Part shown: one piece after another, positions 9,094 through 17,470 of the stretch
Numbering within the stretch: the first letter of the stretch is position 1
Layout: every line of letters begins with the position of its first letter
NCBI GenBank assembly: GCA_041745295.1
Contig: JBGTJE010000018.1
Location: forward strand, 1-64,000
Length of the DNA stretch: 64,000 bases
DNA from: JANMEB01 sp041745295
GTDB taxonomy: Bacteria; Planctomycetota; Planctomycetia; Pirellulales; Pirellulaceae
Direction: 5' to 3'
The notes under the pieces: model-generated
What the model was told of the DNA's origin: nothing
The model's input: the letters and a program-made list of their open reading frames with translations, nothing else
The model's database searches: none
Made by a program: the position numbers and the translations under genes

Positions 9094-10494
9094 ATGCCGA
9101 TCGACATCAAACTCCCCGAACTCGGTGAGGGCATCACGTCGGGAGACGTGCTCGAAGTCCTCGTCGCCGTCGGCGACACGATCGCCAAAGATCAGGGCAT
9201 CGTCGAACTGGAGACCGAGAAAGCCACGATCGCGGTCCCCGCGAGTCAAGCCGGCGTGGTAAGCAAGATTCACGTTTCGGTCGGCGAAACGGTCAACGTC
9301 GGTCAGCCGCTCATTTCGGTCGAAGCCGAGGCGAAAGCTGCAACGGAAAAACCGGCGCCCGCGCCCAAACCTGCGTCCGCCAAGCCCGCGGAAACTCCAA
9401 CGCCGGCCAAACCTGTTGAAGCGACTTCGGACGCGCCGAAATCCTCAACGCCCGCTGCGGTAACGGCTCCGACAACTGCCAAGCCGGAGTCTGTGCCAGA
9501 AGAAGAACCTGCAAAGCCTTCCGCATCCAAACCTCGTCCCGCCAGTCCGAAAATCCCAACCGCAGCTCCCGCCGCAGAAAGCGCCGAATCGGATGGAATG
9601 GGAGCGGTCGCGGCTGGCCCGTCCATCCGCCGTTTTGCGCGAGAAGTTGGAGTCGACTTGAGGCGCGTGACTGGTTCGGGACCGGGGGGTCGCATCTCGC
9701 GAGAGGACATTTTGCAAGTCGTCCGCAGCAGCAGCTCCAATCAACGATCGGGCGCCCTGGCGCCGAATGCGACTGGACAGCACGACGATTACGGTCCAGT
9801 CCGCACGGAAAAAATGTCTCGTATCCGTCGCACGATCGCCGAGAAAATGCACTTGTCGTGGACCACGGCCGCGCGCGTCACCAATTTCGACGATGCCGAC
9901 GTGACCGATCTTGAGGAATTTCGCAACGACAGCAAAGCCGACTATGCTAAGCAGGGAATAAAACTGACGAGCTTGCCCTTCGTCATCAAAGCCGTTGCCA
10001 TGGCATTGCGGACCCACCCGCAAATCAACGCCTCGATCAATGTCGAAGCAAGTCAAATCATTTTCAAAGAGTACATCCATATCGGAATTGCCGTCGACAC
10101 CGAGCGCGGGCTGGTTGTCCCCGCGCTACGTGATGCGGACAAATTGTCGATCCCGCAAATTGCCAAAAAACTGCAATTGATTGCCGAGGCGGCTCGCACG
10201 AATAGCTTTTCGCTTGAAGATCTCAAAGGTTCAACGTTTACGATCAGCAATCTCGGGGCCATCGGCGGGAGCTATTCGACGCCGATGATCAACGTTCCCG
10301 AGTCGGCGATTCTGTTGACCGGCCGCGCTCGGAAGATGCCTGTGGTGATCGAAGACAAGGTCGCCGTGCGGCTGATGATGCCGTTAAGCATTTCCTATGA
10401 TCATCGCTTAATCGATGGCTCGGTCGCCGCGCGATTTCTCAACGATGTCATCGCCTATCTGCAAGCCCCCAGCCGACTCCTGCTCGCTCCCTAG
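9094..10494 (+). CDS. aceF: Dihydrolipoamide acetyltransferase (pyruvate dehydrogenase E2)
   Basis: 466 residues. A single lipoyl domain is at residues 1-80 with lipoylated Lys43 in LETEKATIAV. A ~90-residue linker rich in Ala, Pro and Lys follows. The peripheral subunit-binding domain is at about 165-210 (SIRRFAREVGVDLRRV, GPGGRISREDI). The catalytic acetyltransferase domain is C-terminal, with the active-site motif DHRLIDG (His437, Asp441). The enzyme transfers acetyl groups from lipoamide to CoA. The organisation with one lipoyl domain is shorter than the three-lipoyl E. coli AceF. It directly follows aceE and is 8 bp from the next gene. Confidence 0.97.
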   Translation: MPIDIKLPELGEGITSGDVLEVLVAVGDTIAKDQGIVELETEKATIAVPASQAGVVSKIHVSVGETVNVGQPLISVEAEAKAATEKPAPAPKPASAKPAETPTPAKPVEATSDAPKSSTPAAVTAPTTAKPESVPEEEPAKPSASKPRPASPKIPTAAPAAESAESDGMGAVAAGPSIRRFAREVGVDLRRVTGSGPGGRISREDILQVVRSSSSNQRSGALAPNATGQHDDYGPVRTEKMSRIRRTIAEKMHLSWTTAARVTNFDDADVTDLEEFRNDSKADYAKQGIKLTSLPFVIKAVAMALRTHPQINASINVEASQIIFKEYIHIGIAVDTERGLVVPALRDADKLSIPQIAKKLQLIAEAARTNSFSLEDLKGSTFTISNLGAIGGSYSTPMINVPESAILLTGRARKMPVVIEDKVAVRLMMPLSISYDHRLIDGSVAARFLNDVIAYLQAPSRLLLAP

Positions 10495-10502
10495 TCGCAG
10501 GC

Positions 10503-11558
10503 ATGGAAACGCAAACACCATCGAATCTGGTCGAGCCTACTGTCTTGCTGTTTGAGACTTCACCCGACGGAAGCCTCGATGCCATTGTGCAACAAGACCC
10601 GCGGACGATTTATTTGTACCTCAACGGTCGGGACGAACGGTTCGGTACGCGAGCTTGTTGGGTTCGCAATTTGGCTGCCGCACCGATCGAGATGTCTCGA
10701 ACCGATCTTGAACAAGGCATCCCGCCCGTCTTGCCCCGCTTCCTCGGCAATCATCCCAATGGTGCACCAGCGCCAACGGCCAGCGACTTGCGCATCGTGT
10801 GGTTCGAGGAGGGGAACGGCATCGCGCTGTTTGAAAAGGATGCGCTACTTGCCGTGATCCCACCCTGGAGTGGCCGCGAAGGCTTTCACGGATTTGCCCG
10901 CGACTGCCTCAACGAGAATGACGTCTGTTGGCCATTGCCGCCGCAACCTGCATTGCTCGAACGAATTCGTCGGGCCAAAGACTTTTGGGAATCATGGAAA
11001 ACCGGCGATTCATTGGGCAAATTTCGTGATGAATTGCTGAGCAAGTATCGGCAACGATTTGGCCGCGCGGCAGAAGCCTACGAAGTCGATCGCGAGCATT
11101 GGCCTCCGTTGTGGATTTATCGCGTTCCGACCGAATCATGCGTTCGACTATTTTCGGTCGGGATGAGCTTGCGTCCACAACCCAATGTCGAACTCAGTCA
11201 AGAACGGCCGGCGTCGTTCCGACGGATTGAACTGGGCCTCGAGTTTCGACCTGGGCTGGCGCTGGAGAATCCCGCGCAGGGCGTCGAGCTGTTGGCCGGA
11301 CAAGCCCGCTATCCTTGGCGAAATTGGACTTGGTTGGGGCACGGACACCTCGCCAAGTTGACGCGGCCCGCGGGCCAGCCGTGGAACTTGTTATTTGTTT
11401 CAGACCGCCAACATCGTGGCGAATTGATTCGCTACCGCGACGATCCTGTCAAACTCTTGTGGATCGTCCCGATCAGCGACGAAGAAGCTGTTCAAGCTAG
11501 CGCAGATGTCAACGCTGTGATTCAGCGCTGCATGGAATCCGGTCGTCTCTCGCGCTAA
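10503..11558 (+). CDS. Suppressor-of-fused (SUFU)-like domain protein
   Basis: 351 residues with no signal peptide or membrane segment, so probably cytoplasmic. The C-terminal ~200 residues resemble the bacterial SUFU family: PPLWIYRVPTESCVRLFSVGMSLRPQP gives the start of the domain in shortened form (LWIYRVP..LFSVGMS), and near the end LLWIVPISDEE matches the conserved C-terminal strand. The N-terminal ~130 residues are not recognised. Bacterial SUFU-like proteins have no settled function; some occur as immunity-like proteins of toxin systems. It begins 8 bp after aceF, so it is probably transcribed with the pyruvate dehydrogenase genes, which is not explained by any known role. Family assignment is by motif only. 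Confidence 0.6.
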   Translation: METQTPSNLVEPTVLLFETSPDGSLDAIVQQDPRTIYLYLNGRDERFGTRACWVRNLAAAPIEMSRTDLEQGIPPVLPRFLGNHPNGAPAPTASDLRIVWFEEGNGIALFEKDALLAVIPPWSGREGFHGFARDCLNENDVCWPLPPQPALLERIRRAKDFWESWKTGDSLGKFRDELLSKYRQRFGRAAEAYEVDREHWPPLWIYRVPTESCVRLFSVGMSLRPQPNVELSQERPASFRRIELGLEFRPGLALENPAQGVELLAGQARYPWRNWTWLGHGHLAKLTRPAGQPWNLLFVSDRQHRGELIRYRDDPVKLLWIVPISDEEAVQASADVNAVIQRCMESGRLSR

Positions 11559-11661
11559 ATCGCCTTGACGCCGCTCTTAAATCTAGAATCGCAAGTCTTT
11601 TGTCCTTTGGTGAGTATCCATGGGCAGAGCCAGTGGCACACAAGGGGATGCAAACCCAAAA

Positions 11662-11690
11662 GAAAAACCCTGCCGGCAATCGGTCAGGGT
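11662..11690 (-). terminator. Rho-independent terminator of tRNA-His
   Basis: On the minus strand, 10 bases after the tRNA 3' end, a hairpin has outer stem ACCCTG/CAGGGT and inner stem CCG/CGG. It is followed by TTTTTCTTTT. Orientation and distance fit termination of the tRNA-His transcript. Confidence 0.8.
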
Positions 11691-11699
11691 GTATGCGAG

Positions 11700-11773
11700 G
11701 GTGGCTGAGGGGATTCGAACCCCCGACATCCAGAGCCACAATCTGGCGCTCTAACCAGCTGAGCTACAACCAC
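11700..11773 (-). tRNA. tRNA-His (anticodon GTG)
   Basis: A full cloverleaf can be folded: acceptor GTGGTTG with CAGCCAC, D-arm AGCTCAGCTGGTTAGAGC, anticodon stem CCAGA/TCTGG enclosing TTGTGGC (anticodon GTG), and T-arm GGGGGTTCGAATCCCC. The discriminator base is C (11700) and the base just before the 5' end (11774) is G, the G-1:C73 pair diagnostic for histidine tRNA. The 3' CCA is not encoded. Confidence 0.97.
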
Positions 11774-11905
11774 CGCGTCTGCGAGCAAGATTCTAAGTCG
11801 GCCAACCCGGTGGGTCAACGTCCGAAGCAATGCGACTTTGGCTGCTCTGTGCTTTGCCAAAATCCTACACGAGATCTCAATCTAAACGGCCCGCAACGCA
11901 GCTTC

Positions 11906-12007
11906 GTCATTCCGGGCTGAGTCCCGGAATCCAGAGTCATGGATGCGTGAAATCAATATGTCCAACTCTGCGAAAGTCCTCTGGATTCCCACCGGCGCGG
12001 GAATGAC
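11906..12007. repeat. Dispersed palindromic element (GTCATTCC type)
   Basis: The left arm (11906-11936) begins GTCATTCCGGG and ends AATCCAGAG. The right arm (11979-12007) begins CTCTGGATTCC and ends GGGAATGAC, so they form a long imperfect inverted repeat around a 42-base centre. The left arm also contains its own small hairpin (TTCCGGGctgagtCCCGGAA). Elements with GTCATTCC and GGAATCCAGA ends are widespread intergenic repeats in many bacteria. It lies between tRNA-His and the creatininase-family gene. Confidence 0.7.
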
Positions 12008-12026
12008 CGAAGATATTGAACTCACG

Positions 12027-12812
12027 CTAGCGCGCAAATGGAAATAGATCGTCGATCGAACTCGCCGAAAGCTCGACTAGAAACTGACCGATTCGCTGCT
12101 CCAAATGCGCCATCATCCGCTTGCCTTTGTCGGCCGAGGCGGCGTGTGGGTTGCCCGCACCGCTATTGGCCGTCAACAAGTGCCACGGTCGCGTGATCGA
12201 CACCCAGCCTTCACTCAGGGCGCGAAATCGAAACGATCGCACCGCACCTTCATCCGCAGCAAAACTGCCATCCGTGTTTTTTGCGACCAAGTCCGGAAAA
12301 TAGGCCAGCGCAAACGATGTTTCCATCTCCCCCGCATGATCCTCGGGGCGACTAAAGATCTCCGAATAAACATCGCGGATGACGTGGTACCAGTTACACA
12401 AGAATACGTGGACCGGCGTGCGGCCGGACAACTCGCGGAGCAGCGGCTTTAAATCGTTTCCCCCGTGGCTGTTGAGAAGCAACAACTTGCGAATCCCGGA
12501 ATGAGCAATCGACTCCACGATATCGATGATCACTTGGTTGAGCGTCGATGGGTTTAGGTTGATGGCAAGGGGAAATTCGCGCAAGTTCGTTTCGGTCCCG
12601 TAGGGAATGGTCGGAAGCAGCACAACGCGGGCCCCCTGGTTCGCCGCCGCACGGCAAATATGTTCACCGACAATCGTCCCCTCAAAGGTGTCAGTACCAT
12701 ACGGCAAGTGCAAGTTATGAGGTTCAGTGGCACCCAAGGGCAACACCGCCACTTCGAATTGTTGCGCTTTGATCTGCGCGTAATTGGACTCGATCAATTT
12801 CCAAGCGGTCAT
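12027..12812 (-). CDS. Creatininase family amidohydrolase
   Basis: 261 residues from the ATG at 12812 (MTAWKLIES). The metal-binding motifs of the creatininase superfamily are visible: LPLGATEPHNLHLPYGTD gives Glu, His and Asp ligands in shortened form (E..H...D), LLNSHGGND gives the next His/Asp pair, and DHAGEMETS supplies the last Glu. The superfamily includes creatinine amidohydrolase, the riboflavin/F420 enzyme ArfB and mycofactocin protein MftE; the substrate here cannot be decided. The upstream gluzincin-LRR gene ends only 16 bp before the start, so the two may be co-transcribed. Confidence 0.88.
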   Translation of the reverse strand: MTAWKLIESNYAQIKAQQFEVAVLPLGATEPHNLHLPYGTDTFEGTIVGEHICRAAANQGARVVLLPTIPYGTETNLREFPLAINLNPSTLNQVIIDIVESIAHSGIRKLLLLNSHGGNDLKPLLRELSGRTPVHVFLCNWYHVIRDVYSEIFSRPEDHAGEMETSFALAYFPDLVAKNTDGSFAADEGAVRSFRFRALSEGWVSITRPWHLLTANSGAGNPHAASADKGKRMMAHLEQRIGQFLVELSASSIDDLFPFAR

Positions 12813-12828
12813 ATCGGCTCGTTTCGAA

Positions 12829-14688
12829 TTATTTGAGTTGCGGCATTCGTTGCTTGAGTCGGCGGAGGCCTTCGGGAGAAACTTGAGTCCGCTGGACGTC
12901 CAATAATTGCAATTGTTGTAGTGACGCAAGTTGTTCGAGACCCCGGTCGGTGATTTGCGTTCCCCCGAGCCACAACGCCTTGAGACCGGTCATCTTGGCA
13001 ATCGTCCCCATTCCCTCATCCGTTACTTTTGCATCCGCCAAATCCAATTCCTCTAATTGGGGCAGGCCGACTAAATGCGTTACGATTTTGTCCGAGACTT
13101 GGGTCCGATCGAGGAACAACTGTTCTAATTTCTTGAGTTTGCCGAGCGCCGGTCCGATTTCATCGTCCACCGCAGTGCGACTCAGTTGCAGCCAGCGCAA
13201 TTGTTCGCACTGGCCGATCAGCGGCCCCAATGTGCTGTCGACGTTGCTGAATCCCAGGGCCAACTCGGTTCGTCGATTGGCGTCGGAAAGAAACGTCTTA
13301 ACGTTGTCGAGGTCCACGGTCAGAAACTGTTGGTATTCGGATTCCAATTGAGCGAGCGGGACCGCGCACAGTTTTTCCAGCGAGTCGAGTTTGGCCCGAC
13401 GTTGATACATCAGCTCGATGAGTTGCAACATCGCCGTACGGTATTTTCCTTTGGAATCCGACATCAAGAAATGGGCCATCGCGGCCGATTGGCTATACAA
13501 TTTGCCCACGTTGGGATCGCGTTGAAAGGCTTCCCGACCAAGTCTTGTCAGGGCATCGAATGGCTCAAAAAAGCCTTCCCGCGTCCAATTAATCCGCGCG
13601 TATTGCAGGCGACTATGATCGAAACCGCCTAGCGTCGCATAATGGCCGCGATCGACAAGCGATTCAAAGTACATCGCAATTCCCTCCAGCGCCCAGGTAT
13701 GACTGCGTTCGACCGGATCCTTGCGCGCGGAAGCGGATTCTTGAAATAGTTGATGTGCCTGTTCGTGCATCCAAGTCCCCTCAGGACGCGGATCATCCAA
13801 ATACAGAAACAACGATTGGTGCCGGTCGCTATAGAAGCCCGTTGAAGTCTCGACGCCGACAACGCCGAGTTGTTGAAGGCCCTGAATGTATTGATCGCGA
13901 TTGCCAAAAAAAATCACTTTATGCTTCCGCGTCGCCGACGTGGGAGTTTTGCCGTCGACGATTTCCTTCAACGCTTCGCTCGACGACCAATAATCAAAAA
14001 ATGCTTGCCGCCAAACAATTCGCCAGCGTTCCAATTGACCGGCCAGATGGACCGATTCCTCCTGGGAGGTTCGCGAAGCAATTTGATAATGCGGCGACTC
14101 AATCGATAGATATTCATTCGCCGGCCACCCCATCAGCGATTGGCGGGACCGTGCGTCTTTGGACGTCGTCGGCACCGTTGATAGGAGCCAGCGATCATTG
14201 GCTTGGCGGTATCCCAAGACGCGCCGAGCCTCGATATTCTCCACATCGACCGCGGTTATTTCGTGCAGGCAACCGTATGCTAAAAAACCTTCCCCTGCGG
14301 CCAGCGCCTCAGGAACAAGCTGGAACAGCGCGGCGGCATGATCCGTACGAAGTACGCGAAAGGCTTTAGCCCATTGTTGAACATCGTCGCTGCCTCGCGA
14401 GTCGTACCATGGATTCAATTCTTCCGGAATGAAAAAATACTGTCGATTCGGATCTCGAGATACGACCAATTGCCGCGTTTGGGCGGCTTCGGTACTCAAT
14501 TGGTGTTGTTCGCACCAGTTCGCCAGGTCGCCAAGTTTTTGGTTGAACTGATCGCTCAGTCGCTGGTATTTTTGGGCGGTTTGGCATTCTCCGGGACGCG
14601 GCGCTCCGGTTAGTACCAAAATGACGCACAGCAATGGATTTGTGACAAAACCACTTCGCGTCACGGTGAAGGTTACTTGTGCTGCCAT
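12829..14688 (-). CDS. Secreted gluzincin-like (DUF1570-like) metallopeptidase with C-terminal leucine-rich repeats
   Basis: 619 residues with an N-terminal hydrophobic stretch (about 14-29) consistent with export. The zinc site of a gluzincin is present: WMHEQAHQLFQ (His308, Glu309, His312) and, 23 residues later, WALEGIAMYFE with Glu335 as the probable third ligand. This matches the architecture of DUF1570 proteins common in planctomycetes. From about residue 490 the protein turns into five or so leucine-rich repeats (LRWLQLSRTAV, LEQLFLDRTQV, LEELDLADAKV, LKALWLGGTQI, LQLLDVQRTQV), each ending in an LT/TxV-type loop. This is the cysteine-free planctomycete LRR type. Substrate unknown; the LRRs may select a protein partner. 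A second DUF1570-type gene lies at 24195-25310. Confidence 0.8.
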   Translation of the reverse strand: MAAQVTFTVTRSGFVTNPLLCVILVLTGAPRPGECQTAQKYQRLSDQFNQKLGDLANWCEQHQLSTEAAQTRQLVVSRDPNRQYFFIPEELNPWYDSRGSDDVQQWAKAFRVLRTDHAAALFQLVPEALAAGEGFLAYGCLHEITAVDVENIEARRVLGYRQANDRWLLSTVPTTSKDARSRQSLMGWPANEYLSIESPHYQIASRTSQEESVHLAGQLERWRIVWRQAFFDYWSSSEALKEIVDGKTPTSATRKHKVIFFGNRDQYIQGLQQLGVVGVETSTGFYSDRHQSLFLYLDDPRPEGTWMHEQAHQLFQESASARKDPVERSHTWALEGIAMYFESLVDRGHYATLGGFDHSRLQYARINWTREGFFEPFDALTRLGREAFQRDPNVGKLYSQSAAMAHFLMSDSKGKYRTAMLQLIELMYQRRAKLDSLEKLCAVPLAQLESEYQQFLTVDLDNVKTFLSDANRRTELALGFSNVDSTLGPLIGQCEQLRWLQLSRTAVDDEIGPALGKLKKLEQLFLDRTQVSDKIVTHLVGLPQLEELDLADAKVTDEGMGTIAKMTGLKALWLGGTQITDRGLEQLASLQQLQLLDVQRTQVSPEGLRRLKQRMPQLK

Positions 14689-15211
14689 AAACGACGATTA
14701 AGCGGGGACCAATCGAATCGTAATCAGTGTCGCAGATTCCGCAAAACAAGCCAATCGAAAGTTTCACGCAATGCATTTCGGGCAAAATTCACGTCGGCCG
14801 CACAACGATCAAATACGACTTGGCGTAATTTGCTGTCCGGTCGCTGATGCTACCTATGAAACTAGGCAAATTGAGTTCACGCCATTTACCATTTTGGCAG
14901 TATCAGTTAACAGCGACCGTTAGGAAACTAGAATTCGAATTCTTTGTCACTCAGCCATTGCAAGCAATCGTCGAGAATCGCACGAGACGCTCTGACGGAT
15001 TCCACCAATATGGGTAGTGTCATAGTTTACATTTGTGGAAGGTTCACACACGAAAAAATGCCGCTCGATCTTTCTATGCGGGACGTGTTAAGCGATGAAC
15101 ACGCAATTGGATGAGGGTGGATTGCCCGGTTGTTCTGAATCGATTAATATCGTGACTCGAATCACGTTTCAAAAGTACCGGTCTTAGATTCGTTTCAGAT
15201 AAGGGGTAGCA
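14689..15211. other. Long intergenic region between divergent genes
   Basis: About 520 bp with no credible coding frame and no recognised RNA gene. It is more AT-rich than the flanking genes and precedes a short basic protein gene with a strong Shine-Dalgarno (AAGGGG). Confidence 0.4.
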
Positions 15212-15523
15212 ATGGCTCGACGTTCAAAAAAAGGCACTTCCAAGAGTGCTGCAATCCGCGACTACAAGAACAATCATCCGGAGGCAAAACCTAAGGAAAT
15301 TGCCGAGACTCTCAACCAAGGTGGTTACAAGATCACTCCTCAATATGTGAGTACGATTTTGTCCAATGATCGCAAAAAGGCTCCCACAGGTCGTCGTCGC
15401 CGCGGCCCAGTTGTCGGCTCGTCGATGGATCACTTATTGGCAGTGAAAAAGCTGGTCAACGAAGTCGGCGGCGTTCAGGCAGCCCAGCAAGCGATTGCCC
15501 AATACAGTAGGCTCATGGCATAG
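15212..15523 (+). CDS. Small basic HTH-like protein, conserved type in planctomycetes
   Basis: 103 residues and highly basic. The segment SAAIRDYKNNHPEAKPKEIAETLN, continued by GGYKITPQYVSTILSNDRKK, has the spacing of a small winged-helix or helix-turn-helix: helix, NHPEAKPKEI turn, recognition helix QYVSTILS. A GRRRRGP run, resembling an AT-hook, joins it to a C-terminal helix (MDHLLAVKKLVNEVGGVQAAQQAIAQYSRL). It probably binds DNA or RNA. I recognise this sequence style as a recurrent planctomycete hypothetical protein, but no function is known. It converges on serS with only 5 bp between stop codons. Confidence 0.8.
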   Translation: MARRSKKGTSKSAAIRDYKNNHPEAKPKEIAETLNQGGYKITPQYVSTILSNDRKKAPTGRRRRGPVVGSSMDHLLAVKKLVNEVGGVQAAQQAIAQYSRLMA

Positions 15524-15528
15524 TTGGC

Positions 15529-16809
15529 CTATCCGCCGATTTTTTCTTTTCCCAGCCAAGGCCGCAATGCTTGGGGTATTGTGACGGTGCCGTCCCGTTT
15601 TTGATGGTTTTCGATCAACGCGATCAAGGCTCGGCTCAAGGCAATCGCTGTACCGTTGAGAGTATGGACCAAACGGGTCCCTTTCTCGCCGGGAGTTTTG
15701 TATCGAACATTGAGTCGCCGAGCTTGATAATCCGTGCAATTCGACGTGCTCGTCACCTCGCCCCAAGCGCCACCCTCTCCCCGACCGGGCATCCAGGCCT
15801 CGAGGTCGAATTTGCGATAGGCTGGTCCGCCCAAATCTCCCGTGGCCGTGTCGACGACGCGAAAGGGAATCTCCAACTCGTCGAATATCTCGCACTCGAT
15901 TTGACAAAGTTCATCGTGCAGGGCGTCGCTTGACTCGGGGAGGCAGAAGACAAACATCTCAACTTTGGTGAATTGGTGGACCCGATAAAGACCGCGCGTT
16001 GCTCGACCAGCGGCACCCGCCTCAGTTCGAAAACAGTGACTAATTCCACACAGTCGCAGCGGCAATTGGGCTCGATCTACGACCTGATCGCGGTACAACC
16101 CTCCTAACGTGATTTCGGCGGTTCCAATCAACGATAGCGGAGAATTTTCGATGCTATAGACTTGGGTTTCTGGGCCGCGCGGCAGGAAGCCGATGCCTTG
16201 TAACACGTCATCGTGGGCCAGGTCGGGTGTGATGGTGGGGGTAAACCCATGATGCATAAGTTTTCGCACTGCGAATTGTTGTAATGCCAGATCGAGCAAC
16301 ACCAAATCGTTCTTGAGAAAATAGAATCCAGCCCCAGTCGTTCGGGCCCCGCCTTCAAAATCAATCCAGTCCCACTTCTGGCCGAGTTCCAAATGATCGA
16401 GCGGCTTGAAATCAAAGCCTCGAACCGAATGACTCCCCTGACGCAGTTCGAGATTGGCTTGGTCGTCGGCGCCAACCGGCGCGAGCGGATGGGCCATATT
16501 GGGAATGGTGAGTTCGAGGCTGCGAATCTCCTGATCGATTCGATCGTGCTCGGCCTGGGCTCGTTCCTTGAGATCGCGCAGTTCTCGGCCCTTTTCCTTC
16601 CTCAGGTTGCGTGCCGCATCGTCGCCAGCCTGGCCAATCGACTTGGCGACTTCATTTGCTTGGCGATTGAATTGTTCCACTTGCTGCAGAACGGCCTTCC
16701 GTTGGTGTTCCAGCTTGACGAGCCGATTAACGTCGGCAGAAACCCCCCGATTTCGACAATTGTCGATAACCGATTGCGTATTCTCTACAATAAACTTTCG
16801 ATCCAACAT
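15529..16809 (-). CDS. serS: Seryl-tRNA synthetase
   Basis: 426 residues, the normal length. An N-terminal coiled-coil tRNA-binding arm (about 30-110, rich in Glu, Arg and Lys) is followed by the class II catalytic core. The core shows GAGFYFLKNDLVLL, motif 2 (CFRTEAGAAGRATRGLYRVHQF) and motif 3 (NGTAIALSRALIALIENHQ). The enzyme charges tRNA-Ser, and tRNA-Sec where present. It ends 5 bp from the convergent small basic protein gene. Confidence 0.98.
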   Translation of the reverse strand: MLDRKFIVENTQSVIDNCRNRGVSADVNRLVKLEHQRKAVLQQVEQFNRQANEVAKSIGQAGDDAARNLRKEKGRELRDLKERAQAEHDRIDQEIRSLELTIPNMAHPLAPVGADDQANLELRQGSHSVRGFDFKPLDHLELGQKWDWIDFEGGARTTGAGFYFLKNDLVLLDLALQQFAVRKLMHHGFTPTITPDLAHDDVLQGIGFLPRGPETQVYSIENSPLSLIGTAEITLGGLYRDQVVDRAQLPLRLCGISHCFRTEAGAAGRATRGLYRVHQFTKVEMFVFCLPESSDALHDELCQIECEIFDELEIPFRVVDTATGDLGGPAYRKFDLEAWMPGRGEGGAWGEVTSTSNCTDYQARRLNVRYKTPGEKGTRLVHTLNGTAIALSRALIALIENHQKRDGTVTIPQALRPWLGKEKIGG

Positions 16810-17116
16810 AAAACTGGCGTCAGTCCGAAGGAAACGATCGCGTGGATACTAGCTTTTCTAAAGTTGCCGAATCATTCGCGGCGAGGGAACTGGCTGCTGG
16901 CAATCGGCAGGGTTTCACCAGAATACCCGTTTCGGGGAGGGGTCGCGTCCGGTGCGTCGATTCAAACCCTGTACTCTGCGAAAACTCGGGCTAAAATATC
17001 GGTTCGGTCGTACAATATAACGTGGGTTTCGCCGGCCACCATCGCCGGAGATCCCGATGGCCGAATGGCGACGTCTTCGCAAATGCTTCGTGGGCCGGGT
17101 GTGGAGGAAACCAACA
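16810..17116. other. Divergent promoter region of serS and clpS
   Basis: About 307 bp separating two divergent housekeeping genes. No gene or hairpin of note. Confidence 0.4.
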
Positions 17117-17470
17117 ATGCCTGAACCAGAAGAACCTAACGTTGCAACCGTCCTCGCTCCACGGCAGCGGACCAAGCAACAGCAACGACCCAAACAACAA
17201 CCGCGCTACCATGTCGTTCTTTGGGATGACGATGATCACTCGTATGAGTACGTCGTCATCATGATGAAGCAGGTGTTTGGGCATCAATTTCAACAGGGGT
17301 TTCGCATCGCCAAAGAAGTCGATGCATCAGGACGAGCGATTTGTTTGACCACGACCAAGGAACACGCGGAACTCAAACGCGATCAGATCCAGGCATTCGG
17401 CAAAGACGACTTGATCGACCGTTGCAAGGGATCGATGTCCTCAACGATCGAACCGGAACCCCAATCGTGA
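17117..17470 (+). CDS. clpS: ATP-dependent Clp protease adaptor ClpS
   Basis: 117 residues. The start at 17117 is preceded by GGAGG with ideal spacing; an in-frame ATG at 17057 is less likely. The core shows the ClpS hallmarks: YHVVLWDDDDHSYEYVV (N-degron pocket Asp/Asn strand), VFGH, and AICLTTTKEHAELKRDQI. ClpS delivers N-end-rule substrates to ClpAP. The stop codon overlaps the GTG start of the next gene (GTGA), so the two are translationally coupled. The clpP genes of this genome region lie 23 kb away. Confidence 0.95.
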   Translation: MPEPEEPNVATVLAPRQRTKQQQRPKQQPRYHVVLWDDDDHSYEYVVIMMKQVFGHQFQQGFRIAKEVDASGRAICLTTTKEHAELKRDQIQAFGKDDLIDRCKGSMSSTIEPEPQS

